From Molanna angustata (taxonomy: Eukaryota; Arthropoda; Insecta; Trichoptera; Molannidae): DNA of 64,000 bases. The notes below the pieces were generated by a model. That model was not told the origin of the DNA. It did no database searches and saw only the letters and a program-made list of their open reading frames with translations. The translations under genes and the position numbers were made by a program. Positions 1 through 19,912 of this stretch are shown here, in pieces. The stretch spans positions 20,934,414 to 20,998,413 of the forward strand of contig OY754967.1 in NCBI GenBank assembly GCA_963576475.1, in the 5' to 3' direction. Each line of letters starts with the position of its first letter. Within the stretch, counting starts at the first letter, position 1.

Positions 1-141
1 CAAATGATGGTGTTTTAGTATAGAGCTTAACTTGAACCAAATATTTGACTTATCTAATTGATCGTTAGATCTCCAAAAACCAGCCGAAGCAGCTATCCAT
101 TTCAATACATTAATACATAGGTATTTGTTTTTTTATTATAG

Positions 142-7915
<7,774 letters not shown>

Positions 7916-8559
7916 TTTTTGTGCAGTTGTCGATGTTTCTGTGCTGTGTACATATATTGACAATTATTTTTATTCAAAGAAAAAACATTACCTCGATGGA
8001 TGTTGTTTGTATTATTTTTATGTGTTGTGATTGACTGTCAAAACTGATTAACTATACCAAAATCAATATACATACTGCAGAAGGGTCTCGATTCCCTTCA
8101 AGACCCTATCAAATCAAGCTACTTTAGAAGTTATTTGTTACATATTATGAAAAAGGATCTAAAGATTTTTTTACTTTACTTTGAAATATTGTTAATTTTA
8201 ATTCACTAGATTATATAACAGTTTTGTTTTTATCTACATCTTAAGAATACATTCTCTCTCTTAATATATTTACACAACATATTAAATTTTTTTAATTGCA
8301 AGTGAACCTTTAATTTGCATACTGGGACTTTTATTATTAAAATTATAAAAAATAGTTCATTAATACCATCAATAAAATTTTTAATTTACTACCTATGTGC
8401 TTACATATAAAAATTATTACTAATATAATAAAATAAACATACATATGTTTGTATTAGTTTTTACATTTTATTCATAGTTATTACAGACATCCATTATTTC
8501 CTTCAAAGTTGTTTTTATAAAATTTACAATTCGATTAGCGGCAACCTTTTTGAGCATAT

Positions 8560-8660
8560 CACATGGGGTGCGCAGAGCGCAAAACTGAGTTTTTTTGGTT
8601 GGTTGGTGTATGCGCAAACTGCTACACTCCACGATGAAAATACTCAATTTATTTAGGGAA
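8560..8660 (+). repeat. Short interspersed repeat (GTGCGCAGA family)
   Basis: Contains GGGGTGCGCAGAGCGCAAA, a GGTTGGTTGGT(G/A)TATG box and GCGCAAACTGC. The same boxes in the same order occur at 16955-17055 and in part, inverted, at 5950-5995. Origin unknown. Confidence 0.6.
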
Positions 8661-9177
8661 AACTATATCCATATGAATTGAAAAATAAATATCACAAAAT
8701 GTTTTGAATAAAACAATGAATATTGACTATGCAATCAGTCAAACTTATGTAATGAAATATATGTAGGTATATAAAATGTGTTGAGAGTAAAATTATTTAT
8801 ATTTATGTATAAAGTAGTTGACATTACACATACCTACTTACTATAAATTTTATTCTAAGTTTTTTTCTTTTTATGATTACATTTAAGATAAGATCTTAAC
8901 AAACATATACATTATTTTAGGCAATTATATAAAGTCTACTTACTCAACCCAATCTTATCAAAATTAAATTTGAACTATCCTCTACATTGTGTCTTGTCGC
9001 ATCTATTATAGGTAATTCTCTCTTTTCCAACTCACTTATCAAATCAATATTTTTTAATGATGAGAATTAAATTTTATAGAAAAATAATCTAAACGTTCAA
9101 TAAAATATCAATAATAAAATTAATCCAATTTTTAATATTTTTAGTTCTGGTAATACCATGTGTGTACAACTAGGATA

Positions 9178-9477
9178 GTCTAGTATTCACACCAATTTTA
9201 AAATATTCGATGCTCAGATCCTCTACCGTCGGACACCGTATGTAGTTTGGTTAGAATGGGTTGGTTAGGATTGTATGTAGTTACTTTTTTTTAATATATA
9301 ATGCAACTTAAATAACTGTATACATACCTAACCAACTTATTCTTATCAAAATTTATGTTATATTGACCTGGACTAAACTAGTTATATAAAAGTGCGCATG
9401 GGTATAAAATGTTCACCGGTGTTCATTATTAGAGATTTTGTGCGTTGAATATTTAAGAATTGGTCTGAATACTAGGC
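9178..9477. mobile_element. MITE with ~35-bp terminal inverted repeats
   Basis: Left end CTAGTATTCACACCAATTTT is the inverted counterpart of the right end, AAGAATTGGTCTGAATACTAG. The interior holds the palindrome GGTTGGTTAGGATTGTATG versus CATACCTAACCAAC, shared with the HMGCR intronic foldback. No coding capacity; superfamily not assigned. Confidence 0.65.
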
Positions 9478-9479
9478 GA

Positions 9480-11240
9480 ACTGTGCAACTAAAGTGCGTT
9501 TCATTTGAAAGTGCACTTCATGGTTAAGTTGGTATGATTGTATTTGGTGTTGTTGCTTTAAAAATAGGATATTCCCTATAATTAGTTTTTTTTTTCTTTT
9601 ACAATATATATTTTTATAAGTTGTTACTCATAAATCCACACAAATTTTTAAAAGTATTAGGTTTGTTTTGTTTAAAATAATTATAGAAGACATGACATGT
9701 ATCATTCTGTCATAAACTCAAATTGTTTTATTTTAAAATTACTTATTATTTAGTTTTAAATATGACATTAAAGGAACTAAATTTGGAGATTAATTTGGAC
9801 TGACAGTCGTACCAACGTTACCACCAAGGTTACCACAAAGTGCACTTTTAAGTTAAACACATATTACAATAATCAAGGACAATTAAATAATAAACACTTT
9901 CTTGCACCCTGCGCAAGTGGCCGTATGGCAATTTCTTCTATAAGCCCAGAGAAACAATAATTGCGTGAGAAATGAATTTAAATAAATTTCTACTCTGCAA
10001 TTAATTAACTACAATTATTAATAATATAGAGATTTCTCAATTAAAGTACTTTTAAATTATGTATTATTATTTATTATGAATATATGAAAACATATCTTAT
10101 ACCAATCTACTTAAACCCATCATAAAAATACCAATTTTTTAATTGGTTTTAGATATTCAATTTTTAAAATTATCTATATAGAAAACTCTTGCTACATACA
10201 TTTATAACGTGGGTTACCATGGAACAGGCTTGCCCTGTAGATCTATCTACTGAATTTAAATTTATACAGTTTTTATTTGCAGTCCTAATAAATGAATTAA
10301 GTTTACGAATTCTTTAAAAATATAAATTATTTGTAAAATATAGTTGGTAGCTTGTAATAAAATTTTCCATTTTTATAAACATTTTCTAAATTTTGTATAT
10401 ACTATTAATAAATAATATTAACATAAATGTTGGTCTTTGTCAGCGAGTCAAATATCAAACTTTTAGAGTCACAGATTCCGGGTGTCATTCCCAGTGTGGC
10501 TATAGTTTTTTTTTTTAATTAATTTACTGCTGGTGCTTTGAGAAAATTAACATAATTTATCTCTTATATATGACAAATTGATATTGGAAATATAGGATCA
10601 TGTTTTACCTTGTTTTCATTATTAAAAACCAAAGAAATAACAGAAAGAATTCTGGTCCATTTAACAAAACTATGTACTTAATTATACTGTTCTCTTTATA
10701 ATTACAATACAACAACTTTTGATTTGTTTCGAACTACATAATTTTAATATCATAATCTCGAATAATCATGTTTCAGTTGAATATATTTATTTATCTTGGG
10801 AGTGGAATGTAAAATATTGTGCTGACAGTAACTATTTTGCAAATGCATTTCTATATCAATTAGAAACACTCTAACTCAATTTACATAACATTATTTTTAA
10901 TAATGCTAAAAATACATACAAGCATTAATACTTTTTGAGAACTTTATTAAATAACGAATTTCAAGAATCATTCTAATAATGCATGTTTTAGATTTTATAT
11001 TTTTAATTGTTTATGTATACACTCATGTCTACCATATTTGATTCTCTTAATTATTCGAATATTTTTATAAAATACTGTATATACTTTTCCATATAATTTT
11101 TATTGAGTAATTATATTAATAGCTAGAATATGTTTTATCCTCCAAAAAAGTATCAATTTTGGTTGCCTCATTATCAAGTCCCATCTCAGAAGATCTTACA
11201 GAAGTTAACCTGGGAAATGCTGACCAAGATGGGTCTGTCT
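9480..11240. other. AT-rich intergenic DNA, no gene seen
   Basis: Between HMGCR and XPA. No coding exon is recognisable on either strand. A segment near 9900-9985 resembles (inverted) the sequence near 29850-29890, both carrying a TTTCTCACGCAA motif. A possible degraded pol III B-box-like stretch lies at 10475-10495. Neither is strong enough to name. Confidence 0.5.
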
Positions 11241-11287
11241 GGGCTAGTTATCTACTAGAATATAGACCTGGGTTCCAATCCTGCCCC
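11240..11287 (+). repeat. tRNA-like SINE head (A- and B-box-like)
   Basis: GGGCTAGTTATCTACTAG followed by GACCTGGGTTCCAATCCTGCC resembles a pol III A box and B box at tRNA-like spacing. It leads directly into the hairpin at 11284-11421. Probably the remnant of a tRNA-derived SINE; too degraded to be a tRNA gene. Confidence 0.45.
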
Positions 11288-11421
11288 CTTAGACAATGTG
11301 TCATTTAGCTCAAGAAAAGATAACTCAATGTATGGAAGTGACAGTTGTCTGTGACTGGCAACTGTCACTTCCATACATTGAGTCATCTTTTCTTGAGTTA
11401 AATGACACATTGTCTAGGGGG
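11284..11421. repeat. Near-perfect hairpin, ~64-bp arms and 11-nt loop
   Basis: Arm 11284-11347 pairs with arm 11359-11421 with only about three differences; the loop is TCTGTGACTGG. Each arm contains GACAATGTGTCATTTA and CAATGTATGGAAGTGACAG. The near identity of the arms implies a recent origin or maintenance. Could be a foldback TE, the scar of a palindromic duplication, or a small-RNA hairpin. Confidence 0.85.
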
Positions 11422-11429
11422 GCTGAATC

Positions 11430-12632
11430 AATTTCGTTCTCCAAGCATTTGCTTGGATTAAGGAATGTATGAAGATGTGTATGTACTTTTTCAATTTTAC
11501 ATTCTTAAAAAAAAGTAGGTGAAGAAAAATTAAAGTAGGTACGAAGACTTACGTGAATATTGTAGGCACATTGTACTAGCCATATGCTCTAAATAAGGAG
11601 CAGATATGACAAAAGAAAGAATAAACAAAGGTAAATAGATTTATCATTTTTATTCTTTTGATTTGTAGTGATATCAAAGTATAATTTGTAAATAATGTTA
11701 TTTTTTTGAAATATACATACATGTATGTGATGTAAATATTCTGTGTCAGTGACAAACAATTTATTGTACATGTAATGTTAATTTTATATGAGCAGGTGAA
11801 AATATACAAACAAAATAATTATTTTTAGATCTTTTTATTTATCATTCACATTAACATAATGTAAATCTTCAATTAAAAAAATTATATATAGAGATTCAAA
11901 TAATTGATGTCATATAATATTAATTTCAGAAACCATATTTAAATCATACTGAAAATATCAAGGGATATGCAAGGATTGCCAGTTCAAGATTATTTTACAA
12001 AATTGTTTCGGCTGAATATCAAAACATGTATATCAATTTTCATACTTCACATTCATTACTAACAAAACACATTAATTTATATAGTTGTTGAATTTTCCAA
12101 TCTTGTTCAAATTAAAAGATCACATTAATTTGTATAATCACTATTTTAAAATTTGACATGGAAAAAACATTTACCCGTATTATATACCTAAATTATTTAT
12201 AAAATTAAAATTTTTGTCAACAACCTTATCTATTATTTATATATTGAACCCATGAAAGTATAATACTAATTTTTAGATATTTTTATTATATTCAATTAAT
12301 GCTCATTCATTTTTACTATTTATCTTTCTAGTAGAACAATTTATGTCAATGAGGCATTAAACTGAATCAAGCTGAATTAAAATACTCAATACCAGCGGTA
12401 TAAACAATGTTACTATTATCATGGACTACTGCAATACCGTCAATCTTCATTGTATTTACTATATAAGTTCTACAAAGTACATCAAAAACATATAAAAGAT
12501 AACCTCTAAAAAGACATGATTGGCTGAATAATTTATACACTAGAAATACATAAAAAATACACATTTATATACAGAAATCAATCGTTGTATGAAAAGAAAA
12601 CAACTAGATTTTAGTTGCTATTTGACTTGAAT
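11430..12632. other. XPA downstream region, no gene seen
   Basis: AT-rich. It lies 3' of XPA on the minus strand and presumably holds its 3' UTR and polyadenylation site, although no exact AATAAA was seen close to the stop codon. Confidence 0.4.
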
Positions 12633-14510
12633 TCACATTTTTTCAAAAGTCTCTTCATGCTGACATTCTGTACAAACATGTGTATACATATCATCTTCCT
12701 CATTGTATGTTTCAGGTCCAAATGTATGAACATGAGACTTTTTAGTTTTATTATAAAGACTACTTCTTACATTCATGCGCAACTCTTTTAATTGCTTTGA
12801 ATATTTCTTTGACTTTGCTACGTCTCGTTTTTCTAAACGACCATCCTTTTCAGCGATCAACGCTTCTTTAGTTCCCCAAACTTCCAAAGCTCTTTCTTCT
12901 ATTTGAATGTGCAAATATAGTTTCATAGATCCCCATCTACTGTTATGTGGATTTTTTCGTATCACACATTTCAATGGAGGTTCCCTTTTATCTATATCAC
13001 AATCCTTTAAGAGGTAATCATTTTTTGCTTCCGTTCGTGTTATAAGTGAATGCTTATCTTCATTATCCCTAAAATTCAATTAAATTTAAAGGATATATAA
13101 AATATTTTATATTTATGGTCAAAAGCAAAAAAATAATAATTAAATAGTTACATAATATATGAAGATAAAACATCACCATTAAATGGAAGTAACAAGAATT
13201 TTACGTACGAAAGAAGTAATAAATATATACGACGAAAAAATTCCATTCGTCTAATTTAAATGTGAATACATATAAATATATTATGTACAAAAAATTAGTC
13301 ATTACCTGCATTTATCACACGCTTTGTAATCAAATGTTTCATAAAGATAAGATGTTGAAAAACTTTCATTGCATTCAATGCAAACAGGTCTTTCGGAAAC
13401 ATCAATAATTGGTGGAAGCTTTTTAGAAATAATTGGTTTTGTTATTGGTTCTAATGGAGACTCTTCAATTAGGAATCCACCACCACTATCAATAAATTTG
13501 GTCCCTTGAACCTTCACAATACTCTGTTGGACACTGTCAGTTTCTCTAAAAATTTAAAAACTTGAGATAATGAGACTTAACTACTGTTACAACATAAAAG
13601 CATCTCACAGTATAAAGGAATAAATATTTTATTACACATTATTTTTTATTAAAATAAATAAGAAAAATATATTTCAGGTCTAATGTTAAGCAAAATATTT
13701 ATTTTCATTCAACTAATGAAGACACCTGGCATCAAAAAAAAAAATTTAGACCTTGATAATTCCAAGAAACTTCGGCAAAAACATAGTTGTAAAAAGTTTC
13801 TCTTAGACAGTGATAATACTGCGAAACCTCGATGAAAACATTTGGTCATAAAAAATTAAATCTGTGGAGAAACACTTTTAAAAATTTATTTGATAATTTT
13901 AAAATTAGTAAGTTTATATATTATTTTGGAAAAATAAAAATTGAATTTATCAAACACCCTATTTATGTATTTTTAATGGTAAATTTTTATATGATAAAAA
14001 TAAGTTTATTCCTTTATAATTTTAACTGAGAACTTATATGTGTAGTATTCTACAAAAAAATATATTATTACATAAATCAACTTCAATGAATGTTTGTGTA
14101 AAATTCATGAATAAAATTTCATGCTTTTTCTACACAGGAGAATATTTCAACATTAATTACTTTATTTGGAATATATGTAATAATATTAATAGACTTATCA
14201 TAAAATGTCAGGTTATTAGGAGTTAACCTTTCAGGGTTTATAGGTATTTTAGTAGTAAGTGGTATCCATCAGATGCTTTGAAAATGAAAGCTTCTTCAAA
14301 AACATTGCCACAAATGGGCCAACCCATAGGACATACCGGTTCAAATGCTAAAAAAAAAGCTAATTATAAAGTTCTCTCACAAAAAAGAAAGAATTACATC
14401 TTTGCTGAAGGATGAGGAATCAGTTTAGCCTCTCTTAACATAAGCGCTTTGAGTCGATTCTTTTCAATTCTCGCCTTTTGTGCAGTTGTTATATCATTTC
14501 CAGAATCCAT
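12633..14510 (-). CDS. XPA: DNA repair protein XPA (nucleotide excision repair scaffold)
   Basis: Binds damaged DNA junctions and organises RPA, TFIIH and ERCC1-XPF during nucleotide excision repair in the nucleus. Exons on the minus strand: 14510-14398, 13545-13306, 13068-12633; total 789 nt, 262 aa (human XPA is 273). Seen in order: a basic N-terminal helix (KARIEKNRLKALMLREAKL); the ERCC1-binding motif GGGFLIEE at residues 59-66; the C4 zinc finger with Cys93, Cys96, Cys114 and Cys117 (spacing 3-18-3 as in human); the DNA-binding core KREPPLKCVIRKNPHNSRWG and MKLYLHIQIEERALEVWG; and a C-terminal part ending CTECQHEETFEKM. The start Met is the first in-frame ATG before the conserved basic helix. 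Splice phases agree at both introns (837 nt would not be needed: coding exons alone give a full-length protein). No sign of damage. Confidence 0.96.
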
Positions 14511-14989
14511 TTTGCTATGAATATCTATAAAATAATTGAGAGAAGTAATTGAAAGTGCTGTGTTAATGATAAAATAACATTTTGTGGTAAAAATAGATTG
14601 AGAGTGAAATGTTTTTTATGGATCTTTTAAAAACTTTTTTTTTTAATCTGTATGTTCAGAAAATATAAATTTTTAACAAAAAACTTTGGAAAAACAGTAC
14701 TTAAAAATCATACCTGAAACATGTTTGAAATAACAGATTTGAGCCTCATAAATAAGGTTTTTTTAACGGACATAAGTTAGATGTAATAAATTTCCAATTA
14801 GTAATTATAAAAATCAATATACATATTTTACAAAACGTTTTTTATGAATATAAAAATGTGGATTTGGAAAATCCTCAGTAATTAAGCCAAGGAAGATGAA
14901 AACAATACATTGATTTTCGTTTCATACCATGAAGCCTAATATATTATTACTATTAGATATTTTGTTTTTCATAAACAAAATAATTTTCA

Positions 14990-15540
14990 TAAAAGTAGGT
15001 TTGAAAGCAATGACACTTTATATATAGACACATTATGTGAGAACAAAACGCTCTATAAAAAATGTGTATATTGCGCCGCTGGCGTATCCTGGGCCAACAA
15101 AGAAGATTGCGGTAAGATGATATGCGATCAAATTTTTTCAACCCAAAGATGAATCCCATACATATATTCTGAAGAAAGTTCAAGTTTATTGAGATGCACT
15201 TCATTTGCATACATCGGCATAATCAAGCAATGGAAGAAGAAGTGATTGAGCTAGAGTTATTTTACAACGGAATGGAAGGAAATTTTTAAGTTTATTAAGT
15301 GAATGTAGGGCAAAGAAAATAGATTTACTAACATGCGATACCTGTTCATGCCACGAAAGGTCATCATCGATGAAGATTCCAAGATCTTTTACAGTCTGGT
15401 ATACGGAATGCATTGGTTATTGATATACAGCAGTGGGAGTTGCAAATTCCTTATAGATGATAGCAGACGAGGACTACCGATTATAATTGCCTGAGACTTA
15501 GTCGGATTAATAAGAAGACCATGATCCGATGACCAAAAAG
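14990..15540 (-). pseudogene. LINE reverse transcriptase remnant (CR1/jockey-like)
   Basis: The minus strand reads NPTKSQAIIIGS, KDLGIFIDDDLSWHEQVSH, PLLDYADVC, NLNFLQNICMGFIFGLKKFD and SYRNLLCWPRIRQRRNIHI. This is the order of the C-terminal RT and thumb region of CR1/jockey-clade LINEs. At least two frameshifts break it, one near 15412 and one near 15205. 5'-truncated and inactive. It lies just upstream of XPA. Confidence 0.85.
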
Positions 15541-15673
15541 AGATAAATTTAAAACTTATATTATATTAAGTTATAGATGAACAAAAAAGCGAATCCCCTA
15601 TGCATCCCATTCTCTATCACAATCAAATGCGTATATTTACAAATTGTACAAAAATGTAATTTCTATTTCAATC

Positions 15674-15750
15674 AGTCAAAATAGTAGATATTTTGGCTCC
15701 TGACGACACCGGCGTCATCACAAGGTGTCTTTCTCTCTCTTTACTTAAAA
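15674..15750 (+). repeat. 77-bp direct repeat, left copy
   Basis: Nearly identical to 16760-16836 (core TCCTGACGACACCGGCGTCA, then AAGGTGTCTTTCTCT). The two copies bracket the hAT element at 15901-16751. Confidence 0.9.
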
Positions 15751-15900
15751 TAACAATAATTATTGACAAATCCATATAAATTATGGAATTAAAATATGCA
15801 GCATGAAAATATCTGGTTGATCCTTCACAGTTCTAGTGTATTTTTTTACATGTTTTCATCACACAATATGGCATTTTGACTACAATACATACATTTAAAT

Positions 15901-16751
15901 CAGTGATTCCCAAAGTGGTCTATATCGACCCCCAGGGGTCTATGACAATCTCCAAGGGGTCTACGTCAGGAAAAAAAAAATTGGGGGTCCATGAAATGAA
16001 AATGGGGTCCACGATGGTGGATCTCAACATACACTGATAGTACCTATTTACTTACATTATACTATCTTATAATATAAAGACATATACATTATTTTTCAAG
16101 TACCTATGAAGTAAAAAATTTATTATACATATATGTTTTTAAAATTGTGTAAGTTGTTGGAAGCAAGAAACGAATGTCATAATACAAGAGGAATTGACTA
16201 AAATAAGTACAAACGAAGAACTTAAGTCTCAGTTTAAGCACAGTAATCAGCACTTCTGGCTGCAAAAAAACATACCCATTACTTATCCCGTATTATGGAA
16301 TAGCGCGAGGAAAATTTTAATTTCCTTTCTATCGTCATACCTAGTGGAAAGGGGGTTCAGCGCTGTTACCAATCTCCTAACGAAAAAAAAAGAAACAGAC
16401 TGGACATCATTAACCGAGGAGATTTAAGATTAAACCTTACAAAATTGACGCCAAATGTTGATAATTTATCATTAAAGCATCAGTTTCATCCTTCCCACTA
16501 AAAACATTTACTTATTGCTATATTTATTTTATGTTACGTTTATTTTATATAACAGATACAAAATTTTATTATGAGTAGTTTTAATTTAAATTCAATTAAT
16601 AAACGTATAAAACTTAACATGTGTTTTTACTTTAAGTTTTTAACACTTAACTTCATTACAGTTAGAAATAAATATCAGGTAAGTAGGGGGTCTACCAAAA
16701 ACCGAAAAACATGGCAAGGGGTCTACGACATAAAAAGTTTGGGAACCTCTG
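15901..16751 (+). mobile_element. hAT element, internally deleted, with 8-bp target duplication
   Basis: Flanked by a perfect 8-bp duplication ATTTAAAT (15893-15900 and 16752-16759), diagnostic of hAT. Ends CAGTGATTCCCAAAGTGGTC and, inverted, CAGAGGTTCCCAAACTTTTT are hAT-type terminal inverted repeats. The interior at 16194-16500 encodes the end of a hAT transposase: PVLWNSARKILISFLSSYLVERGFSAVTNLL, the C-terminal dimerisation region as in ZBED5/SCAND3-like proteins. It is followed by a stop and a frameshifted tail. The rest of the transposase is missing, so the copy is non-autonomous. Confidence 0.9.
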
Positions 16752-16759
16752 ATTTAAAT

Positions 16760-16836
16760 AGTCAAAATAGTAGATATTTTGGCTCCTGACGACACCGGCG
16801 TCATCACAAGGTGTCTTTCTCTTTCTTTACTTAAAA
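16760..16836 (+). repeat. 77-bp direct repeat, right copy
   Basis: Second copy of 15674-15750. It starts immediately after the right target-site duplication of the hAT element, so the hAT insertion landed at or beside its left border. Confidence 0.9.
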
Positions 16837-16954
16837 AAATAATAACATACATCCAAAGAGTATATAATACCTATGGATAACTAAAGTGCGGAAAGAATTA
16901 AGTGAGACATGTTCTTTAATTTAAATACTAGTATAGTTATTGTTAAACAACTTT

Positions 16955-17055
16955 AACCCGTCACGTGGGTGCGCAGATTGCAAATTTGTCTTTTTGCTTG
17001 GTTGGTATATGTGCAAACCGCCCCCCTCTACGGCGAAAAGACTCAAGAAGTTGGT
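16955..17055 (+). repeat. Short interspersed repeat (GTGCGCAGA family)
   Basis: GTCACGTGGGTGCGCAGATTG, then a GCTTGGTTGGTATATG box and GTGCAAACCGC. Related to 8560-8660 and, inverted, to 5950-5995. Confidence 0.6.
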
Positions 17056-18072
17056 GAATCTATAATGTATCTATTATTTTTATATATCATTGCTTGAAAT
17101 GGATCACCAGTCATACGTAAGTTTTAAAATACGAATCATCTGTGAAATGAAAAACACAATAAACACCCACCTACTCAAATGGATATTACTCAGTTATATT
17201 TAAAATATAAATCACAATCAAATCGAATATTTCATCAAATCATAGTACAACTTTGACTTATTCTTTGACTTAAATTCTCTTTTCTATGCTTTGACTTTGA
17301 CCAACTTTGACGTTTAAATCCACAGATTCCTAAATCCATAGAACTGCAGAACCGTAATCAAATCTTGGCTAGCTGTTTGATATAGGGAATGAATGGACTT
17401 CATAACTGTGGAGCAGATATTCCGGGCAACACACGACAGAGAGATTCGCCAGAGTGGTCGCCAAAGACGGGGATTTCTGACAGCGTACCGTAAGAAGAAG
17501 AATATTACTTCTCGGACACCTAACATGTACCATGTCAAATATTGATTTGACATGCAACCAAGAACAAGTTGTCGCATTCTGGAAACTTAACGATATTAAT
17601 CGTCTCACAGACCTAAACATAATTTAAAACTATGTCTCCATCCGGAATACCTAAGCAACTGAGCCACGAAAACCGACATAGTACATATTATATAGTTTGT
17701 TAACAGAGATATGCTGTTATACAAAAATCCTATCCATAAATTCAAGAAAAGTTGTACAATCATACAAAATATATCGTAACGGCGGCCGCCGTTGTAATAT
17801 TGCGCAAGCCAGATGATGCCATCTTGGGACACCCTTCTTAAGGGTAGATTGGACGCTTGTGTACGGGACCACGGGAGGTTCTACGGATATATAAACAAAT
17901 GCACGATCATTGTTTTTTAATTGCTCTATAGAGCTTTTACAGCAATTTGAAAAACTTATTTTGAATTACGCGCTAAAACGGTTCATTTGGGTTGTGAAAT
18001 GAGTGACGTCACACATCATTCATTAGTGGATGTATTTTTCAAATACCTGTCATACATTTTGTTTATGACTTT
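17056..18072. other. Intergenic DNA, no gene recognised
   Basis: Open frames exist on the minus strand at 17314-17832, but they overlap in several frames, show no family motif I recognise and have no splice context. A GC-rich patch (GGCGGCCGCC) lies at 17781-17790. I see no supported gene here. Confidence 0.4.
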
Positions 18073-18130
18073 GACACGACCTCTCCTGTTCGCGTTCTAT
18101 TTTGTTTGAATTCGGCGCCAAATCAGCACA
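18073..18130 (-). mobile_element. Fragment of T2-family LTR
   Basis: TGACACGACCTCTCCTGTTC followed by a GGCGCCAAATCAGC box matches the terminal part of the LTRs at 36691-37669 and 37917-49470 (there TGACGCGACCTCTCCTGTTC when read on the minus strand). Only the LTR end is preserved. Confidence 0.7.
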
Positions 18131-18417
18131 CTACAGTCAAAGATTATAAAAAAAATATGGACAACGTAAAAAAAACAAAAACGTGAGAAAAATACATATT
18201 TTATTTTTATTTAATTTTATTTTATTTCCGGGAAATTTACAGTATATATTATTAATATTTTTTATATAGATGCATTAGTATAAAACTAAAACCAATAACA
18301 ACTTTCCACATTATTAGCAATAAATTTTGACTGCTGTGCTTACATAAAGCTACACATGAAAAACATTTATATCTGAATGATAGTGCATGAGTGTATGTAT
18401 GTATGTACGTATGAGTG

Positions 18418-19077
18418 TGTTATGCCCGAGAATAAATTTTGCCGAAAAACAATATTTTTAATTTTTTTCCACGGCAACATACCTGGAAAGATACTAGCGC
18501 TCGGGCGAGCAACGAGACTTGCAGCTAGCACGCGCTATGGCACGCGCTCTCTTGGCGTTCAACTCAGGTGGGCGACGGACGGTTTGGTGTGACGCCGTCA
18601 TCGGTCGACATGTGCTACCGATGGCGGCCATGTTTTCGACGACGCAGGAGGTCTGCGTGACAGGACACGTCACGCGCATGGACGCTACCGGTGCTACGGA
18701 GCCAAGACGAGGGCATCAACAGGGCAGAGGCGTGGAGGCAGGGCGCAGTGTTGGGCCACCGCAGCAGGGAACGCGGCAGCTCGCAGATTGGACCACGAGG
18801 GGATTTCCGTGTCGTCTGGGGCGTCGGTTCGCCTCCGGTGAGGCTTCCAGCTGGCCTACCACCTCTGTTGAGATGCGCCTTCATAGCGTTGCCGTGTGGC
18901 ACGGAACCATCCATGGGTGACTGTTTTGTTTTATTTATTTCTTTGCCGTGGACCTTGATAATATTTTGAATAAATGCGCCGTACTAAAAGAATTTTCATA
19001 GTGTCACCATCCTTTGTCTCCTTTTCTTCCTCGCATTGGCTTTGATGTTTCCTCGTGGGCGGAGAGACGGCTCATCA
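18418..19077 (+). mobile_element. Old, deleted solo LTR (T1 family)
   Basis: Begins TGTTATGCCCGAGAATAAAT and ends GGCTCATCA, the same termini as the LTRs at 44982-45897 and 50679-51600, but diverged and about 260 bp shorter. No clear target-site duplication remains. Open frames inside it are shadows of the LTR, not genes. Confidence 0.85.
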
Positions 19078-19175
19078 CGCCGTTGGTGATGATGGTGATA
19101 ATATTATAATTTACGGAATAACTGTATTTAAAAAAAGAAGAATAGTTTTTGAATCATATTTTCTTATTTTTATTA

Positions 19176-19773
19176 TAGTGGTGCAAAGTTCGATATTTTT
19201 GTAAGATCCTGTCTTTTAAAATCGATTCATGAAATTTATGCGGATCATCAATTCGCTCTTCGATTCAATATGATTCAAATATAGCTATCCTTATCTATCG
19301 TACATAACATGTACGTAGTATGACAGAGAAAACAAAACCGATTCAAAATATGATATGCAAATGTAGGCGTTAAAATGTTTGCATTTCAATGAACTTAATG
19401 GTCAATATTGCTTAAATATGTTATGAACCATAATGAATTAGTCGTGAATCGAAGATCGCCTTCAAATTAGTATATTCAATTATAGACGTTACGTATTTGT
19501 TTTTCAAAGTATGTTGCGGTCAAAATTGCTTAACATATTTAAGAACCGCAATGAATTAGATTTTATGAACCATAATGAATTAGTTGTGAATCGATGATTG
19601 CCATGAGTCGGTATGTGTATCGCATTCTAACGATATATTTTATATGAGATAGAAAGTGTGAGAGTGATGTCCGGTTCATGAGCGGATCGTTGTGGCAACG
19701 TGAACCGTGAGTCACCGATTCAATTTAATGATCCGGTCAAATAATACGGATCACTCATTTTTCCCCGTCTCTA
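19176..19773 (+). mobile_element. Non-autonomous hAT MITE, 598 bp (copy 1)
   Basis: Starts TAGTGGTGCAAAGTTCG and ends CCCCGTCTCTA. It has the same 598-bp length and only a handful of substitutions relative to 51970-52567, where a perfect 8-bp duplication identifies it as hAT. Flanks here (TTTATTA on both sides, offset by one base) fit an imperfect duplication. Lies about 140 bp upstream of the MIC19 start codon. Confidence 0.88.
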
Positions 19774-19912
19774 TTTATTAAATTGGCAACTTTCGTCTAA
19801 TGTTTTTTGATTCTGGTAGTTATGCGTTTTATAAAAAAACATTGAAAATGATTTTCTAATAGAAAAATTATATACGTATTTATTTTTATTGTTATTAGTT
19901 ATTACTATAATA

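Noticed and set aside
14240..14345. Minus-strand EPVCPMGWPICGNVF, considered as an extra zinc-finger exon of XPA
   Set aside because: It lies in XPA intron 1, but the only plausible acceptor brings an in-frame stop in the required phase, and the real XPA zinc finger is complete without it.
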